A DNA stretch of 64,000 nt from Comamonas_C sp026954015 (GTDB lineage: Bacteria > Pseudomonadota > Gammaproteobacteria > Burkholderiales > Burkholderiaceae_C), in contig JAPSFS010000012.1 of the NCBI GenBank assembly GCA_035063785.1, forward strand, positions 1-64,000, given 5' to 3'. Of the stretch, positions 35,125-46,300 are shown one piece after another (position 1 is the stretch's first letter; each line of letters opens with the position of its first letter). The notes beneath the pieces are model-generated. The model was not told the DNA's origin. It saw only the letters and a list, made by a program, of their open reading frames with translations, and made no database searches. The position numbers and the translations under genes are program-made.

Positions 35125-35495
35125 GGATGATCGGGAGCGTCAGGGGCGTCGGGCGCATCCGGGCCGTCGACGTGATCGGTGCCGCTGATGCCGCGCGAAG
35201 CGAGCAGCACGACGAGGAACAGCGCGGTCATCGCGAACCCGATCACGATGGCCGTCAGCACCAGCGCCTGCGGCAGCGGGTCGGCGTAATGCTGCAGATC
35301 GAGCGGCAGCCCCTCCTGCAGCACCGGAACCTTGTTTTCGGCAAGGCCCAGCCGACCCATGGCGAAGATGAACAGGTTCACCGCGTAGGACAGCAGCGTC
35401 AGCCCCATGATGACCTGGAAGGTGCGCGGCCTGAGCAGCAGCCAGACGCCGCTGCCCGCCAGGGTGCCGATGGCGATCGAGAGCACCCACTCCAT
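35121..35495 (-). CDS. mnhC: Monovalent cation/H+ antiporter subunit C
   Basis: A 124-residue NuoK-like membrane protein with three helices (SIAIGTLAGSGVWLLLRP; QVIMGLTLLSYAVNLFIFA; ALVLTAIVIGFAMTALFLVV). The C-terminus is a repetitive Asp/Pro tail (GPDAPDAPDAPDHP). It shares one base with the stop of mnhA. Confidence 0.94.
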   Translation of the reverse strand: MEWVLSIAIGTLAGSGVWLLLRPRTFQVIMGLTLLSYAVNLFIFAMGRLGLAENKVPVLQEGLPLDLQHYADPLPQALVLTAIVIGFAMTALFLVVLLASRGISGTDHVDGPDAPDAPDAPDHP

Positions 35496-38428
35496 CAGCG
35501 CACCCCCGCCGCTGGTGCGGCGAGCGTTTCCGCGTGCTCCTGAACCGAATACGCGTGGTAACGGTGGCTGCGCACCGACTGGTGTGCGATCGCCGTGAGG
35601 ATGAGCAGCGTGGCGCCGACCACGAGCGCGAAGACGCCCAGGTCGAAGAACAGCGCGGAGGGCAGGTGCAACGTCCCCAGCCAGGGCACGGGCAGGTGCG
35701 CCGCGTGGCTCGTGAGGAACGGGTAGTGGAAGGCGAGCGCGCCCATGCCGGTGGCCAGCGCGATCAGCAGCCCCGCGGCCAGCCAGCGCTCGGGCATCAG
35801 GTGCATGTGCGCCTCCACCCAGGTCGTCCCCGAGATGAGGTACTGCACCACCAGCGCGAGCGAGAACACCAGCCCCGCGACGAAGCCGCCGCCCGGCTGG
35901 TCGTGGCCGCGCAGGAACAGATAGACCGCCACCAGCGCGATGAACGGCAGCAGCAGGCGCGCCAGCACCGCGGGCACCATGAGATAGCCCACCGCGGTGT
36001 CGCTCGCGTGGCGCGGGTTGAGCAGGTCGGTCTGCAGGTCCGCGGGCAGCGCGCGCTGCTGCGCGGGCAGGTCCATCACCTCGCGCGCCGGGCGGAAGCG
36101 CCGCAGCAGCGCGTACACGGTGAGCGCCACGGTGCCGAGCACCACGATCTCGCCGAAAGTGTCGAAACCGCGGAAATCCACCAGCATCACGTTCACCACG
36201 TTGTGCCCCCCGCCTTGTGCGAGCGCGTGTTCCAGAAAGAAGGTGGAGGTGCTTTCGGGAAAGTCCCGGCTGAGCATCGCGTAGGCGAGCCAGGCGATGC
36301 CCGCGCCGCTGAGCAGCGCCAGCACCGCGTCGCGCGCGCGCCGGGCGCGTGTGCGCAGGCGCTCGCGCCGCCGTCCGCCGGGCGCCAGGTTGCGCTGCGG
36401 CAGCCAGCGCAGGCCCAGCAGCATGAGCACGGTGGAGACGGCTTCGACTGCAAGTTGCGTGAGCGCGAGGTCGGGCGCGGAAAACCAGAGAAACGTGAGG
36501 CTGGTGCACAAGCCCGTGCCGCCCGCGAGGATGAGCGCCGCGAGCCGGTGGTACTTTGCCTGCCACGCCGCCGCAAGTGCACACCCGACGCCGACGACCC
36601 ACAACACGATGAACGCGGGTGAGGGCGTCAGGGCGTGCCGGCCACCAAGCTGCATGCCCTGCAGCCACAGGGGCAGGGCGCCCGCGACCAGGGTCGCGAG
36701 CACGAGCCAGAGCAACTGCCACTGCAGGCGCCGCGTCGTGCTGGCGCGCCGCGCCGCGCGTGCCCAGCCGGTGGCGGCTGCCGTGAGCCACTCGAAAACG
36801 CGGCGCGCATCGAGCGGGGAGGCGAGCACACGCGTCTGTCGGCCGCCGTAGCGCTGCCACAGCACGAGGTGCAGCAGCACGCCACCCGCCAGCGCGATGA
36901 TGCTCATCGTCAGCGGTGCGTTGAAGCCGTGCCAGATCGCGAGGCTGTATTCGGGCAACGTGCCCCCGACGACGGGCCGCGCCGCCGTCTCGAGTGCCTT
37001 GCCCACCGTGAGCGCCGGCAGGATGCCGACGAGCAGGCAGGCGCCCACGAGCAGCTCCACCGGCACGCGCATCCAGCGCGGCGGCTCGTGCGGCTGGCGC
37101 GGCAGATCGCGCGCGGGCGCGCCGAAGAACACCGAGACCACGAGGCGCAGCGAGTACGCCACGCTGAACATGCCCGCGACCGTCGCCGCCACCGGCAAGG
37201 CAAGGGCCACGGCGGGCGAGGCGTTGAGGAAGATCGTCTCCGCGAAGAACATTTCCTTGGAGAGAAAGCCGTTGAGCAGCGGCACGCCCGCCATCGCTGC
37301 GCTCGCGACCATCGCGAGCGTGGCGGTGACGGGCATCATGTGGCGCAGGCCGCTCAGGCGAGCCAGGTCGCGCGTTCCGCTTTCGTGGTCCACGATGCCC
37401 GCGGCCATGAAGAGCGAAGCCTTGAACGTCGCGTGGTTCAGGATGTGGAACACCGCCGCGACCGCCGCGAGCGCGCTGTTGAGCCCGAGCAGCAGCGTGA
37501 TCAGGCCCAGGTGCGAAATCGTCGAATACGCGAGTATCCCCTTGAGGTCGCGCTGGAACATCGCTGCGTAGCCGCCCACGAGCAGCGTAACCATGCCGGC
37601 GCCGCCCACCCACCAGAACCACGCGGGCGTGCCACCCATCACCGGCCACATGCGCGCGAGCAGGAACACGCCCGCCTTGACCATGGTCGCCGAGTGCAGG
37701 TAGCTCGAAACCGGCGTGGGCGCGGCCATTGCGTTGGGCAGCCAGAAGTGGAAGGGAAACTGTGCGCTCTTGGTGAACGCGCCGAGCAGCAGCAGCGCGA
37801 GCGTGACGTCGTAGAGCGGGCTTGCGCGCACCGTGGCTCCGGCGTCGAGTACGGCATCGAGTTCGTAGCTGCCCACGATGTGGCCCAGCAGCAGCATGGC
37901 GCCGAGCAGCGCGAGCCCCCCCGTGGCCGTCACGGTAAGCGCCATGCGCGCGCCGCGGCGTGCGTCCCGCCGATGGTGCCAGTAGCCGATCAGCAGAAAA
38001 GAGAACAGGCTGGTCAGCTCCCAGAAGAACACGAGCTCGATCACATTGCCGGACAGGACGACGCCGGCCATCGCGCCCATGAACGCCAGCAGGAACGAGA
38101 AGAAGCGCGGCACCGGGTCGGTCGGCGACATGTAGTAGCGCGCGTAGAGCACCACGAGCGCACCGATGCCGAAGACCAGCATGCAGAACATCCACGCGAA
38201 GCCGTCCATGCGCACGCTCAGGTTCAGCCCGAGCGCCGGTATCCAGGGCAGCTCTGCGTGGAGCACCGCGCCGCCCGCGATATCCGCAAAGCACAGCGCC
38301 GTCTGCACCACGCACCACAGCGCGACGATGCCGGCGAGCGTCGATTCGATGTTGCGGGCGTTGGTCGGCAGCACGGCCGCCAGCAGGCTGGCGCCGAAGG
38401 GTAGGGCGAGCAGGAGCACGAGCGACAT
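35495..38428 (-). CDS. mnhA: Monovalent cation/H+ antiporter subunit A (fused A/B)
   Basis: The 977-residue protein is a NuoL-like large subunit. The N-terminal two-thirds contain the proton-antiporter domain (VFFWELTSLFSFLLIGYWHH, SYLHSATMVKAGVFLLAR). The C-terminal part carries the MrpA-specific domain and an MnhB-like domain (LVMYLISG-like VVQYLISGTTWVEAH). No separate mnhB gene exists, as in the six-gene Mrp/Pha operons with fused A and B. The complex exports Na+, K+ or other cations in exchange for protons. The operon order A-C-D-E-F-G is complete, with mutual 1-4 bp overlaps. Confidence 0.95.
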   Translation of the reverse strand: MSLVLLLALPFGASLLAAVLPTNARNIESTLAGIVALWCVVQTALCFADIAGGAVLHAELPWIPALGLNLSVRMDGFAWMFCMLVFGIGALVVLYARYYMSPTDPVPRFFSFLLAFMGAMAGVVLSGNVIELVFFWELTSLFSFLLIGYWHHRRDARRGARMALTVTATGGLALLGAMLLLGHIVGSYELDAVLDAGATVRASPLYDVTLALLLLGAFTKSAQFPFHFWLPNAMAAPTPVSSYLHSATMVKAGVFLLARMWPVMGGTPAWFWWVGGAGMVTLLVGGYAAMFQRDLKGILAYSTISHLGLITLLLGLNSALAAVAAVFHILNHATFKASLFMAAGIVDHESGTRDLARLSGLRHMMPVTATLAMVASAAMAGVPLLNGFLSKEMFFAETIFLNASPAVALALPVAATVAGMFSVAYSLRLVVSVFFGAPARDLPRQPHEPPRWMRVPVELLVGACLLVGILPALTVGKALETAARPVVGGTLPEYSLAIWHGFNAPLTMSIIALAGGVLLHLVLWQRYGGRQTRVLASPLDARRVFEWLTAAATGWARAARRASTTRRLQWQLLWLVLATLVAGALPLWLQGMQLGGRHALTPSPAFIVLWVVGVGCALAAAWQAKYHRLAALILAGGTGLCTSLTFLWFSAPDLALTQLAVEAVSTVLMLLGLRWLPQRNLAPGGRRRERLRTRARRARDAVLALLSGAGIAWLAYAMLSRDFPESTSTFFLEHALAQGGGHNVVNVMLVDFRGFDTFGEIVVLGTVALTVYALLRRFRPAREVMDLPAQQRALPADLQTDLLNPRHASDTAVGYLMVPAVLARLLLPFIALVAVYLFLRGHDQPGGGFVAGLVFSLALVVQYLISGTTWVEAHMHLMPERWLAAGLLIALATGMGALAFHYPFLTSHAAHLPVPWLGTLHLPSALFFDLGVFALVVGATLLILTAIAHQSVRSHRYHAYSVQEHAETLAAPAAGVR

Positions 38429-38482
38429 GCGGCGCCCATTTTACGAAGGGCTAACCGTTGTCCGGCCCGGTTCAGCGCCGCT

Positions 38483-39646
38483 TCACAGTTCTTCGACGCG
38501 CCGCGCGGGGTAGCTGTCCCAGCTCTGGCAGCCGGGGCATTGCCAGAAGTGCTGGTGCGCCTCGAAACCGCAGGCGGCGCAGCGGTAGCGCGTGAGCGGC
38601 TTGGCCGCCAGGTCGAGCGAGCGCTGGATGGTGGGGTGCTGCTCTTCGTGCGTGAGCGTTTCCCGGGCAAGCCACTTGCCCGCGACCACGAGCGACGCCT
38701 GCTTGCCGAGATAGTCGGCGTACCAGCGCTGTGCGCCGCGGTGCGCGTCGTCCGCGCCCGTGGGCGCTTCGAGCGCGACGATGGCGTCGAGCACGTCAAG
38801 CGACGGTGCGCGTTCGTAATGGGCCTGCAACAGCGCGCTCACGGGTGGCTTTGCGCCGGTGGCGTTGGCCGCCTCTACCAGCAGCGGCGCCGCCAGCGGC
38901 AGCGCGGTGGGCACGGCGTCGGCCAGCGCCTGCAGTGTCCGGAGCGCCGCCGCGGGCTGACCCTGGTGCAGTTGCAGCCGCGCCAGCTCGATGCGCGCGC
39001 GTGCCGCCGCAGGTGCGGTCGTGACGGCCTGTTCGAGCAGCGCCTGCGCCGTGGCGGCGTCGCCCTGCGCGCCCTGCGCCAGCGCCTGCTCGCACAGGTA
39101 GTGCGCACGGCGCGTGCTGAAGTCGCCCTGCTGCGCTGCCTGCATGCGTTCGGCGATGGCCATCGCCTGGGCCCAGTCGTGCGAGCGCTCATGGATCGTG
39201 AGCAGCACTGTGTGTGCCTGCGCCTCGTAAGGCGTGCCTTCGAGGCGCCGCAGCGCGTCCTCGGCGCGGTCCAGCAGGCCGGCCTTGAGGTAGTCGAGCG
39301 CCAGGCCGTGCTGTGCGCGTTCGCGGTCCTGGCGGCTCAGGTCGTCGCGCGAGAGCAGGTGCTCGTGCACGCGCACCGCGCGGTTGTATTCGCCGCGGCG
39401 GCGAAAAAGGTTGCCCAGCGCGAAGTGCAGCTCGGCGGTCTCGGGGTCGCTCTGCACCGCTTCGATGAACGCATCGATCGCCTGGTCCTGCTGCTCGTTG
39501 AGCAGGAAGTTCAGTCCCCTGAAGTACGCCTTGGGGGCGCTGCGGTTCTCATTGCGCAGTTGGCGCAAGTCCAGGCGCGAGGCGAGCCAGCCCAGGACGA
39601 ACGCAACCGGCAGACCCAGCAGCAGCCAGCTCGGGTCAAATTCCAT
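38483..39646 (-). CDS. lapB: Lipopolysaccharide assembly protein LapB
   Basis: The 387-residue protein has an N-terminal membrane helix (WLLLGLPVAFVLGWLASRLD), about nine TPR repeats, and a C-terminal rubredoxin-type zinc domain (YRCAACGFEAHQ, WQCPGCQSW). LapB (YciM) tunes LPS synthesis by controlling FtsH-mediated degradation of LpxC. It overlaps lapA by 11 bp, the usual lapA-lapB pair. Confidence 0.95.
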   Translation of the reverse strand: MEFDPSWLLLGLPVAFVLGWLASRLDLRQLRNENRSAPKAYFRGLNFLLNEQQDQAIDAFIEAVQSDPETAELHFALGNLFRRRGEYNRAVRVHEHLLSRDDLSRQDRERAQHGLALDYLKAGLLDRAEDALRRLEGTPYEAQAHTVLLTIHERSHDWAQAMAIAERMQAAQQGDFSTRRAHYLCEQALAQGAQGDAATAQALLEQAVTTAPAAARARIELARLQLHQGQPAAALRTLQALADAVPTALPLAAPLLVEAANATGAKPPVSALLQAHYERAPSLDVLDAIVALEAPTGADDAHRGAQRWYADYLGKQASLVVAGKWLARETLTHEEQHPTIQRSLDLAAKPLTRYRCAACGFEAHQHFWQCPGCQSWDSYPARRVEEL

Positions 39647-39932
39647 GGGGTGGCAGGGGCGGGGTGGGTTCGGCGGCGGCGGTAGGTTCAGCCACCGGCG
39701 GCGCGGCTTGCAACTGGCGCGCGGCGCTGCGGTGGCGCCACCAGTGGGGCACCATGCCGAGCACGCCCACGATCACGCCGAGCGTGAACGCGGCGAGCAC
39801 CACGAGCACGAGCGAGGATGTCCATTGCGTGCCGAAGAAGAAATGCACGGTGACGTCGTGCTGGTTGTTCAGCGCGAACGCAAACAGCGTAAAAAAAATG
39901 GCTGCCTTGAGCAGCCACAGCACGTACTTCAT
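39636..39932 (-). CDS. lapA: Lipopolysaccharide assembly protein LapA-domain protein
   Basis: A 98-residue protein with two transmembrane helices and the DUF1049 motifs NNQHDVTVHFFFG and LVLVVLAAFTLGVIVGVLG. A Pro/Ala/Glu-rich tail follows. It lies just before lapB, as in many proteobacteria. Confidence 0.92.
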   Translation of the reverse strand: MKYVLWLLKAAIFFTLFAFALNNQHDVTVHFFFGTQWTSSLVLVVLAAFTLGVIVGVLGMVPHWWRHRSAARQLQAAPPVAEPTAAAEPTPPLPPHGI

Positions 39933-39989
39933 GCGAGCTCTCCAGTGGCTCGCCGATTCTAAGGCGACGCCGCATGCCCGATGCGGAAT

Positions 39990-40049
39990 TTATGCAAAAA
40001 ACCCTCTCCAGCGCTTGTGTGGCAAGCGCAAGCAGCTATGGATTTTGGT
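39990..40049 (+). repeat. Comamonadaceae-type palindromic repeat, copy 3
   Basis: The core AGCGCTTGTGTGGCAAGCGC has a hairpin form and is followed by AAGCAGCTATGGATTTTGG. It spans the gap between ihfB and lapA and runs into the last codons of ihfB, whose C-terminal residues (QLHQNP) are encoded by the repeat edge. Confidence 0.75.
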
Positions 40050-40338
40050 GAAGCTGCGTGGTGCCGTCCACGGTCTGGCGCAGGGCCTTGCCGGGTTTGA
40101 AGTGCGGCACGCGCTTGCTTGGAACGTGCACCGCCTCGCCGGTGCGCGGGTTGCGCCCCAGGCGCGGCTGGCGGTGGCTGACCGAAAAGCTGCCGAACCC
40201 GCGGATCTCGATGCGGTGGCCGCGCACCAGCGCGTCGCCCACCGCGTCCAGGATGGTCTTCACAGCGTACTCGGCGTCGCGCTGGGTGAACTGATCAAAG
40301 CGCGCCGCCAGTTCCGCAACGAGGTCTGAACGGGTCAT
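40036..40338 (-). CDS. ihfB: Integration host factor subunit beta
   Basis: The 100-residue protein shows the DNA-bending HU/IHF fold, with RIEIRGFGSFSVSHRQPRLG and the intercalating RNPRTGE motif. IHF bends DNA in recombination, replication and transcription. It is downstream of rpsA (54-bp gap), the standard rpsA-ihfB order. Confidence 0.96.
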   Translation of the reverse strand: MTRSDLVAELAARFDQFTQRDAEYAVKTILDAVGDALVRGHRIEIRGFGSFSVSHRQPRLGRNPRTGEAVHVPSKRVPHFKPGKALRQTVDGTTQLHQNP

Positions 40339-40392
40339 GCAGCCACGCGCCGCGCCGGGGCGCCTAGGCTGCCCGGCGTCGGCGCGCCTTTC

Positions 40393-42075
<1,683 letters not shown>

Positions 42076-42247
42076 GGATTTCCTTGGTCGCAGCACCAGG
42101 TTACCGCGCGCCGCACGATTGCGGCAGTCGTCAGGTGGGTGTGCGAGGCTTGTGCGGTGGGGATTCCGCCAGGTTACGGGTTGAACAACCACCCGGCCAG
42201 TGCGCTGCAATGCGCAGGAGGGAGCCCGGTGGCGCCGGGTCGGCGCT

Positions 42248-44284
42248 TCAGACCGCCTGGGCGGAGGGAAACGGCCGACGTGCCTGCCACCAGGCGAGCA
42301 CCTGGTCGACGGTCTCGTCGACCGTCATCCCGGAGTTGTCCAGCAGCAAGGCGTCTTGCGCGGGCTTCAAGGGTGCGACGCTGCGCTGCATGTCGCGCGC
42401 GTCACGGGCCTCAAGGTCCGCACGAAGGAGCGCAATTGTAGCGGAAATCCCCTGCGAAATCAGTTGCTTGTGGCGCCGCTCGGCGCGGCATTGCGCGCTC
42501 GCGGTGAGGTAGATCTTGAGGGCGGCGCCCGGGAAGATCACCGTGCCCATGTCGCGCCCGTCGGCCACGAGGCCGGGCACCCGCGCGAAATCGTGCTGCA
42601 GCGCCACGAGCGCCTGGCGCACCGCGGGCAGTTGCGAGACGCGCGAGGCGTCCATGCCCACGTCCTCGCCACGGATGCGGTCGGTAACGTCCTCGCCCGC
42701 GAGCAGCACGCGGCCGGCCACGAAACGCGCGGGCAGCGCACCCGCCAGCGCGGCAAGGCGCGCCTCGTTTTCCGCCACCGGGGCCACGCCCGCCTGCATC
42801 GCCGCCAGCGCGGTCAGGCGGTAGAGCGCGCCCGAGTCGAGCAGGCGGTAGCCCAGCCGCTCGGCCACCTGCGCCGCGAGCGTGCCTTTGCCCGAGGCGC
42901 TCGGCCCGTCGATGCAGACCACGGGGATGTCCGCGGGCTCGGCGCGCACCACGCCGAACAGCGTCTCGAAGTAGGTGGGGAAGGTCTTGGCGACGCATCC
43001 TGGGTCTTCGATGCGCACCGGCAGGCGCGCCGGGTTGAACGCGGCGAGCGCAAGGCACATCGCGATGCGGTGGTCGTCGTAGGTGTGGATGCGCGCGGCG
43101 CGCCAGTCTGCGGGTGTGGCGGGCGGGGTGATGCGCAGGAAGTCCGCTCCTTCCTCGGCGGTGGCGCCGAGCTTGCGCAGTTCGCGCGCCATGGCGGCGA
43201 TGCGGTCGGTCTCCTTCACGCGCCAGCTCGCGATGTTGGTGAGCAGCGTGGGGCCGTCGGCGTACAGCGCCATCGCGGCGAGTGTCATCGCGGCGTCGGG
43301 GATGTGGTTGCAGTCCAGCGTGATCGCCTTGAGCGGCCAGGCGCCGCGCGTCACGAGCAGGCCATCCGCGGTGTCCTCGACGCGTGCGCCCATCGCGCGC
43401 GCCGCGTCCACGAAGCGGATGTCGCCCTGGATCGCGTCGAGGTGGATGCCGCTGATCTGCAAGCCATTTTGGCCTGCAATCGGCTCTGTGAGAGCGCCAG
43501 CGGCTATGAAGTAGCTAGCGGAAGACGCATCGGCCTCGACGAGCAGCTCCCCCGGCGAGCGGTAGCGGCTGCCGGCGGGGATGCGAAAGCGCTGCCAGCC
43601 GTCGCGCTCCACGTGGACGCCAAAGCGTGCGAGCAATTCGAGCGTGATCTGGACATAGGGTTTGGAGATGAGCTCGCCTACCACCTCGATCACGACCTCG
43701 CGTGTGGCGGCGGCCAGCGGCAGCGCCATCAGCAGTGCGGTGAGGAACTGGCTTGAAACGTCGCCGCGCACCTGCACGGGCGCATCGAGGCGCAGCGCGG
43801 GCGGGCCGTCGGCGTGCGCGATGCGCAGCGGCGGATAGCCGTCGGCGCCCAGGTAGTCGATGCGGCAGCCGAGCTGGCGCAGCGCGTCCACCAGGTCCTT
43901 GATGGGGCGCTCGTGCATGCGTGCGACGCCGCGCAGCTCGAACGCGCCGCCCAGCAGCGCGAGCGCGGCGGTGAGCGGGCGCATCGCGGTGCCGGCGTTG
44001 CCCAGGAACAGCGGTTGCGTCACGCGCGGTGCGTGGGCGCCCAGGCCGGTGATGCGCAGCGCGCCGTCCTCGGCGGCGTCTACCGCACAGCCGAGCTGGC
44101 GCAGCGCATCGAGCATCACGCGCGTGTCCTCGCTCTCGAGCAGGTTGCGCACCTCGGTCGTGCCGTCGCTGAGCGCCGCCAGCAGCAGCACGCGGTTGGA
44201 GATGCTCTTGGAGCCCGGCAGCTGCACCCGCCCGCCGACGCCCGACAGCGGCGGCAAGTCCAGGAAGGGCGTGCGGGCCGTCAC
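42248..44284 (-). CDS. aroA: Bifunctional 3-phosphoshikimate 1-carboxyvinyltransferase / cytidylate kinase
   Basis: Residues 1 to about 445 are EPSP synthase (LPGSKSISNRVLLLAALSDG, LFLGNAGTAMRPLTAALAL, RVKETDRI), which makes EPSP in the shikimate pathway. Residues from about 452 are cytidylate kinase (IDGPSASGKGTLAAQVAERL; DSGALYR; DGRDMGTVIFP), which phosphorylates CMP and dCMP. The fusion is typical of Comamonadaceae, where the neighbouring genes aroA and cmk have merged. The start is a GTG overlapping the tyrA stop by 4 bp. The EPSP synthase half has an extra segment of about 8 residues after SSASYFIAAG, apparently derived from the palindromic repeat. Confidence 0.95.
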   Translation of the reverse strand: MTARTPFLDLPPLSGVGGRVQLPGSKSISNRVLLLAALSDGTTEVRNLLESEDTRVMLDALRQLGCAVDAAEDGALRITGLGAHAPRVTQPLFLGNAGTAMRPLTAALALLGGAFELRGVARMHERPIKDLVDALRQLGCRIDYLGADGYPPLRIAHADGPPALRLDAPVQVRGDVSSQFLTALLMALPLAAATREVVIEVVGELISKPYVQITLELLARFGVHVERDGWQRFRIPAGSRYRSPGELLVEADASSASYFIAAGALTEPIAGQNGLQISGIHLDAIQGDIRFVDAARAMGARVEDTADGLLVTRGAWPLKAITLDCNHIPDAAMTLAAMALYADGPTLLTNIASWRVKETDRIAAMARELRKLGATAEEGADFLRITPPATPADWRAARIHTYDDHRIAMCLALAAFNPARLPVRIEDPGCVAKTFPTYFETLFGVVRAEPADIPVVCIDGPSASGKGTLAAQVAERLGYRLLDSGALYRLTALAAMQAGVAPVAENEARLAALAGALPARFVAGRVLLAGEDVTDRIRGEDVGMDASRVSQLPAVRQALVALQHDFARVPGLVADGRDMGTVIFPGAALKIYLTASAQCRAERRHKQLISQGISATIALLRADLEARDARDMQRSVAPLKPAQDALLLDNSGMTVDETVDQVLAWWQARRPFPSAQAV
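43460..43515 (+). repeat. Degenerate palindromic repeat inside aroA, copy 4
   Basis: On the plus strand CCATTTTGGCCT is followed by GGCTCT-GTGAGAGC-GCCAGCGGCTATGAAG. This keeps both ends and the order of the repeat family, but with a weaker hairpin core. It encodes the ALTEPIAGQNG segment of AroA, which has no counterpart in the E. coli enzyme. Its assignment to the family is less certain than that of the other copies. Confidence 0.5.
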
Positions 44285-45174
44285 GAGCCGACGCCGCCGT
44301 TCTTGCGCTGCGCGCCCATGCGCCACTGGGCACGCGTGGTGCTCGCGCGCGTGATGAGCGCCTCCAGCGGCTGGTCGGTCTCGGCGGCGATCGCCTGTTC
44401 GAGCTCGCGCAGCGCAACGCGAAAGTGCCCCGCCTGCGCCAGCACCTCGTTGCGGTTGGCGCGCAGGATGTCGCGCCACATCTTGGGGTCGCTCGCGGCG
44501 ATGCGCGTGAAGTCGCGAAACCCCGGCCCCGCGAGCGAGAGGTATTCGTCGGCCTGCGGCTGTCCGAGCATCGCGCCCATCATCGCGAACGCGAGCACGT
44601 GCGGCAGATGGCTTACGGCGGCGAACGCGGCGTCGTGCGCCTGCGGGTCCATGCGCGTGACGCGGCAGCCCAGCGCCGTCCACAGCTGCTCGGCCAGGCG
44701 CAGCTGCTTCGCCCGCGTCTGCTCGGTGGGCGTGAGGATGATCTGGCGGCCGCTGTAGAGCTCGGGCTCGGCGTATTCCACGCCCGAGACTTCGCGCCCC
44801 GTGATCGGGTGTGCGGGCACGAAGCAGCCGATGTGCTCGCGCAGCACGCGCCGCGCCGCATCGACCACGTCCATCTTGGTGGACCCCACGTCCATGACGA
44901 GCGTGTGCGGCGTCACGAGCGGGCGGATCGCATTGAGCGTCGCCTGCGTTGCCGCGACGGGAACGGCGAGCAGCACGATGTCCGAGCCTGAGACGGCGAG
45001 CAGCGCCGACGGCGCCACGGCGTCGATCACGCCGAGCTGGCGCGCGCGCTCCGTCGTGGTTGGCGACTTGCTGTAGCCCACGATATGGTGCACCAGCCCG
45101 GCCTTGCGCATCGCCAGCGCGAACGAGCCGCCCATCAGGCCGCAGCCGATCAAGCCGAGCTGTTCAAACACCAT
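44281..45174 (-). CDS. tyrA: Prephenate dehydrogenase
   Basis: A 297-residue NAD-dependent enzyme converting prephenate to 4-hydroxyphenylpyruvate for tyrosine. The N-terminal GCGLMGGSFALAMRKAG binds NAD. FVPAHPITGREVSGVEYA contains the catalytic histidine region, followed by AVSHLPHVLAFAM. No chorismate mutase domain is present; that is fused to PheA instead. It lies 7 bp after pheA. Confidence 0.95.
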   Translation of the reverse strand: MVFEQLGLIGCGLMGGSFALAMRKAGLVHHIVGYSKSPTTTERARQLGVIDAVAPSALLAVSGSDIVLLAVPVAATQATLNAIRPLVTPHTLVMDVGSTKMDVVDAARRVLREHIGCFVPAHPITGREVSGVEYAEPELYSGRQIILTPTEQTRAKQLRLAEQLWTALGCRVTRMDPQAHDAAFAAVSHLPHVLAFAMMGAMLGQPQADEYLSLAGPGFRDFTRIAASDPKMWRDILRANRNEVLAQAGHFRVALRELEQAIAAETDQPLEALITRASTTRAQWRMGAQRKNGGVGS

Positions 45175-45181
45175 GGATGTC

Positions 45182-46279
45182 TCACGCGGGCACCGGGTAG
45201 GTGCCGAGAATCTTGTAGAACGCGCACAGGCGCTGCAGCTCGGCGAGCGCGGCCGCGACGTGGGCCTGGGCGGGGTGTCCCTCGATGTCGATGTAGAAGT
45301 AGTACTCCCACTGCCCGGTGCGCGCGGGGCGCGATTCGAAGCGTGTCATCGACACCGCGTACTTTTTCAGCGGCACGAGCAGGTCGTGCACCGCGCCGGG
45401 GCGGTTGGGCACCGAGACGATCAGGCTGGTGCAGTCGCGCGGGCCCGGCGCGGGCGTGCCCAGCGTCTGCGGCAGGCAGATGATGGCAAAGCGCGTGCGG
45501 TTGTGCGTGTCGTCCTGGATCGCGCGCGCGAGCAGGTGCAGGCCGTACTGCTGTGCTGAGCGCTCGCTGGCGATGCCCGCCCACGCCGGGTTGGTGGCGG
45601 CCAGGCGCGCGCCCTCGGCGTTGCTGGAGACCGGGCGGCGTTCGGCGCGTGGCAGATGCTTGGACAGCCAGGTCTGGCACTGCGCCAGCGCCTGCGGGTG
45701 CGCGAGCACCACCTCGATGCCATCGAACCCCGGCACCGCGCGCAGCAGATGGTGGCGCACGAGCAGGCTCACCTCGCCGACGATGTGGCACGGCGTGTGC
45801 AGCAGCATGTCGAGCGAGCGCGTGACCACACCTTCGTTGGAATTTTCGACGCCCACGACGCCGTACTCGGCCGTGCCCGCGGCGGTGGCGTGGAACACTT
45901 CGTCGAAGTTGCCGCAGTAGATGAACTCCACGCTGCTGCCGAAGTATTCGATCGCGGCCTGTTCGCAGAATGTCCCTTCGGGGCCGAGCACGGCGACGCG
46001 CTGCGGTGCCTCCAGCGCCAGGCAGGCGGACATCACCTCGCGCCAGATCGCGGCGACGTGCGTGCTCTTGAGCGGGCCGGGGTTGGCGCGCTGGATCGTC
46101 GCGATCACCTGCGCCGCCCGGTCGGGGCGAAACAGCGGGCTGCCCTCCTGCTTCTTGACTTCGCCCACCTGCTGCGCAAGGCGCGCGCGCTGGTTGAGCA
46201 GGGCCAGCAGCTGCCCGTCCAGCGCGTCGATCTGCACGCGCAGTTGCGCCAGATCCGGGGAGGCCAGGGGTTCGGTCAT
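45182..46279 (-). CDS. pheA: Bifunctional chorismate mutase / prephenate dehydratase
   Basis: The 365-residue protein has an N-terminal AroQ chorismate mutase (LRVQIDALDGQLLALLNQRA, KKQEGSPLFRPDRA). A prephenate dehydratase follows (GPEGTFCEQAAIEYFG, GVVGVENSNEGVV) with a C-terminal ACT domain (TSLIVSVPNRPGAVHDLL) that normally binds phenylalanine for feedback inhibition. It makes phenylpyruvate from chorismate. The start is MTEPLASPDL. Confidence 0.96.
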   Translation of the reverse strand: MTEPLASPDLAQLRVQIDALDGQLLALLNQRARLAQQVGEVKKQEGSPLFRPDRAAQVIATIQRANPGPLKSTHVAAIWREVMSACLALEAPQRVAVLGPEGTFCEQAAIEYFGSSVEFIYCGNFDEVFHATAAGTAEYGVVGVENSNEGVVTRSLDMLLHTPCHIVGEVSLLVRHHLLRAVPGFDGIEVVLAHPQALAQCQTWLSKHLPRAERRPVSSNAEGARLAATNPAWAGIASERSAQQYGLHLLARAIQDDTHNRTRFAIICLPQTLGTPAPGPRDCTSLIVSVPNRPGAVHDLLVPLKKYAVSMTRFESRPARTGQWEYYFYIDIEGHPAQAHVAAALAELQRLCAFYKILGTYPVPA

Positions 46280-46300
46280 GGGCAAGAGGCTTTCCGTCTC

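Noticed and set aside
33520..38404. Long plus-strand open frames opposite the mnh operon
   Set aside because: They are rich in Arg, His and Gln from antisense reading of membrane-protein codons. The minus strand encodes complete Mrp subunits with 1-4 bp overlaps.
42076..42247. Regulatory RNA in the rpsA leader
   Set aside because: Short inverted repeats such as GGTTGAACAACC exist, but I could not support a defined structure or a known S1 autoregulation element.
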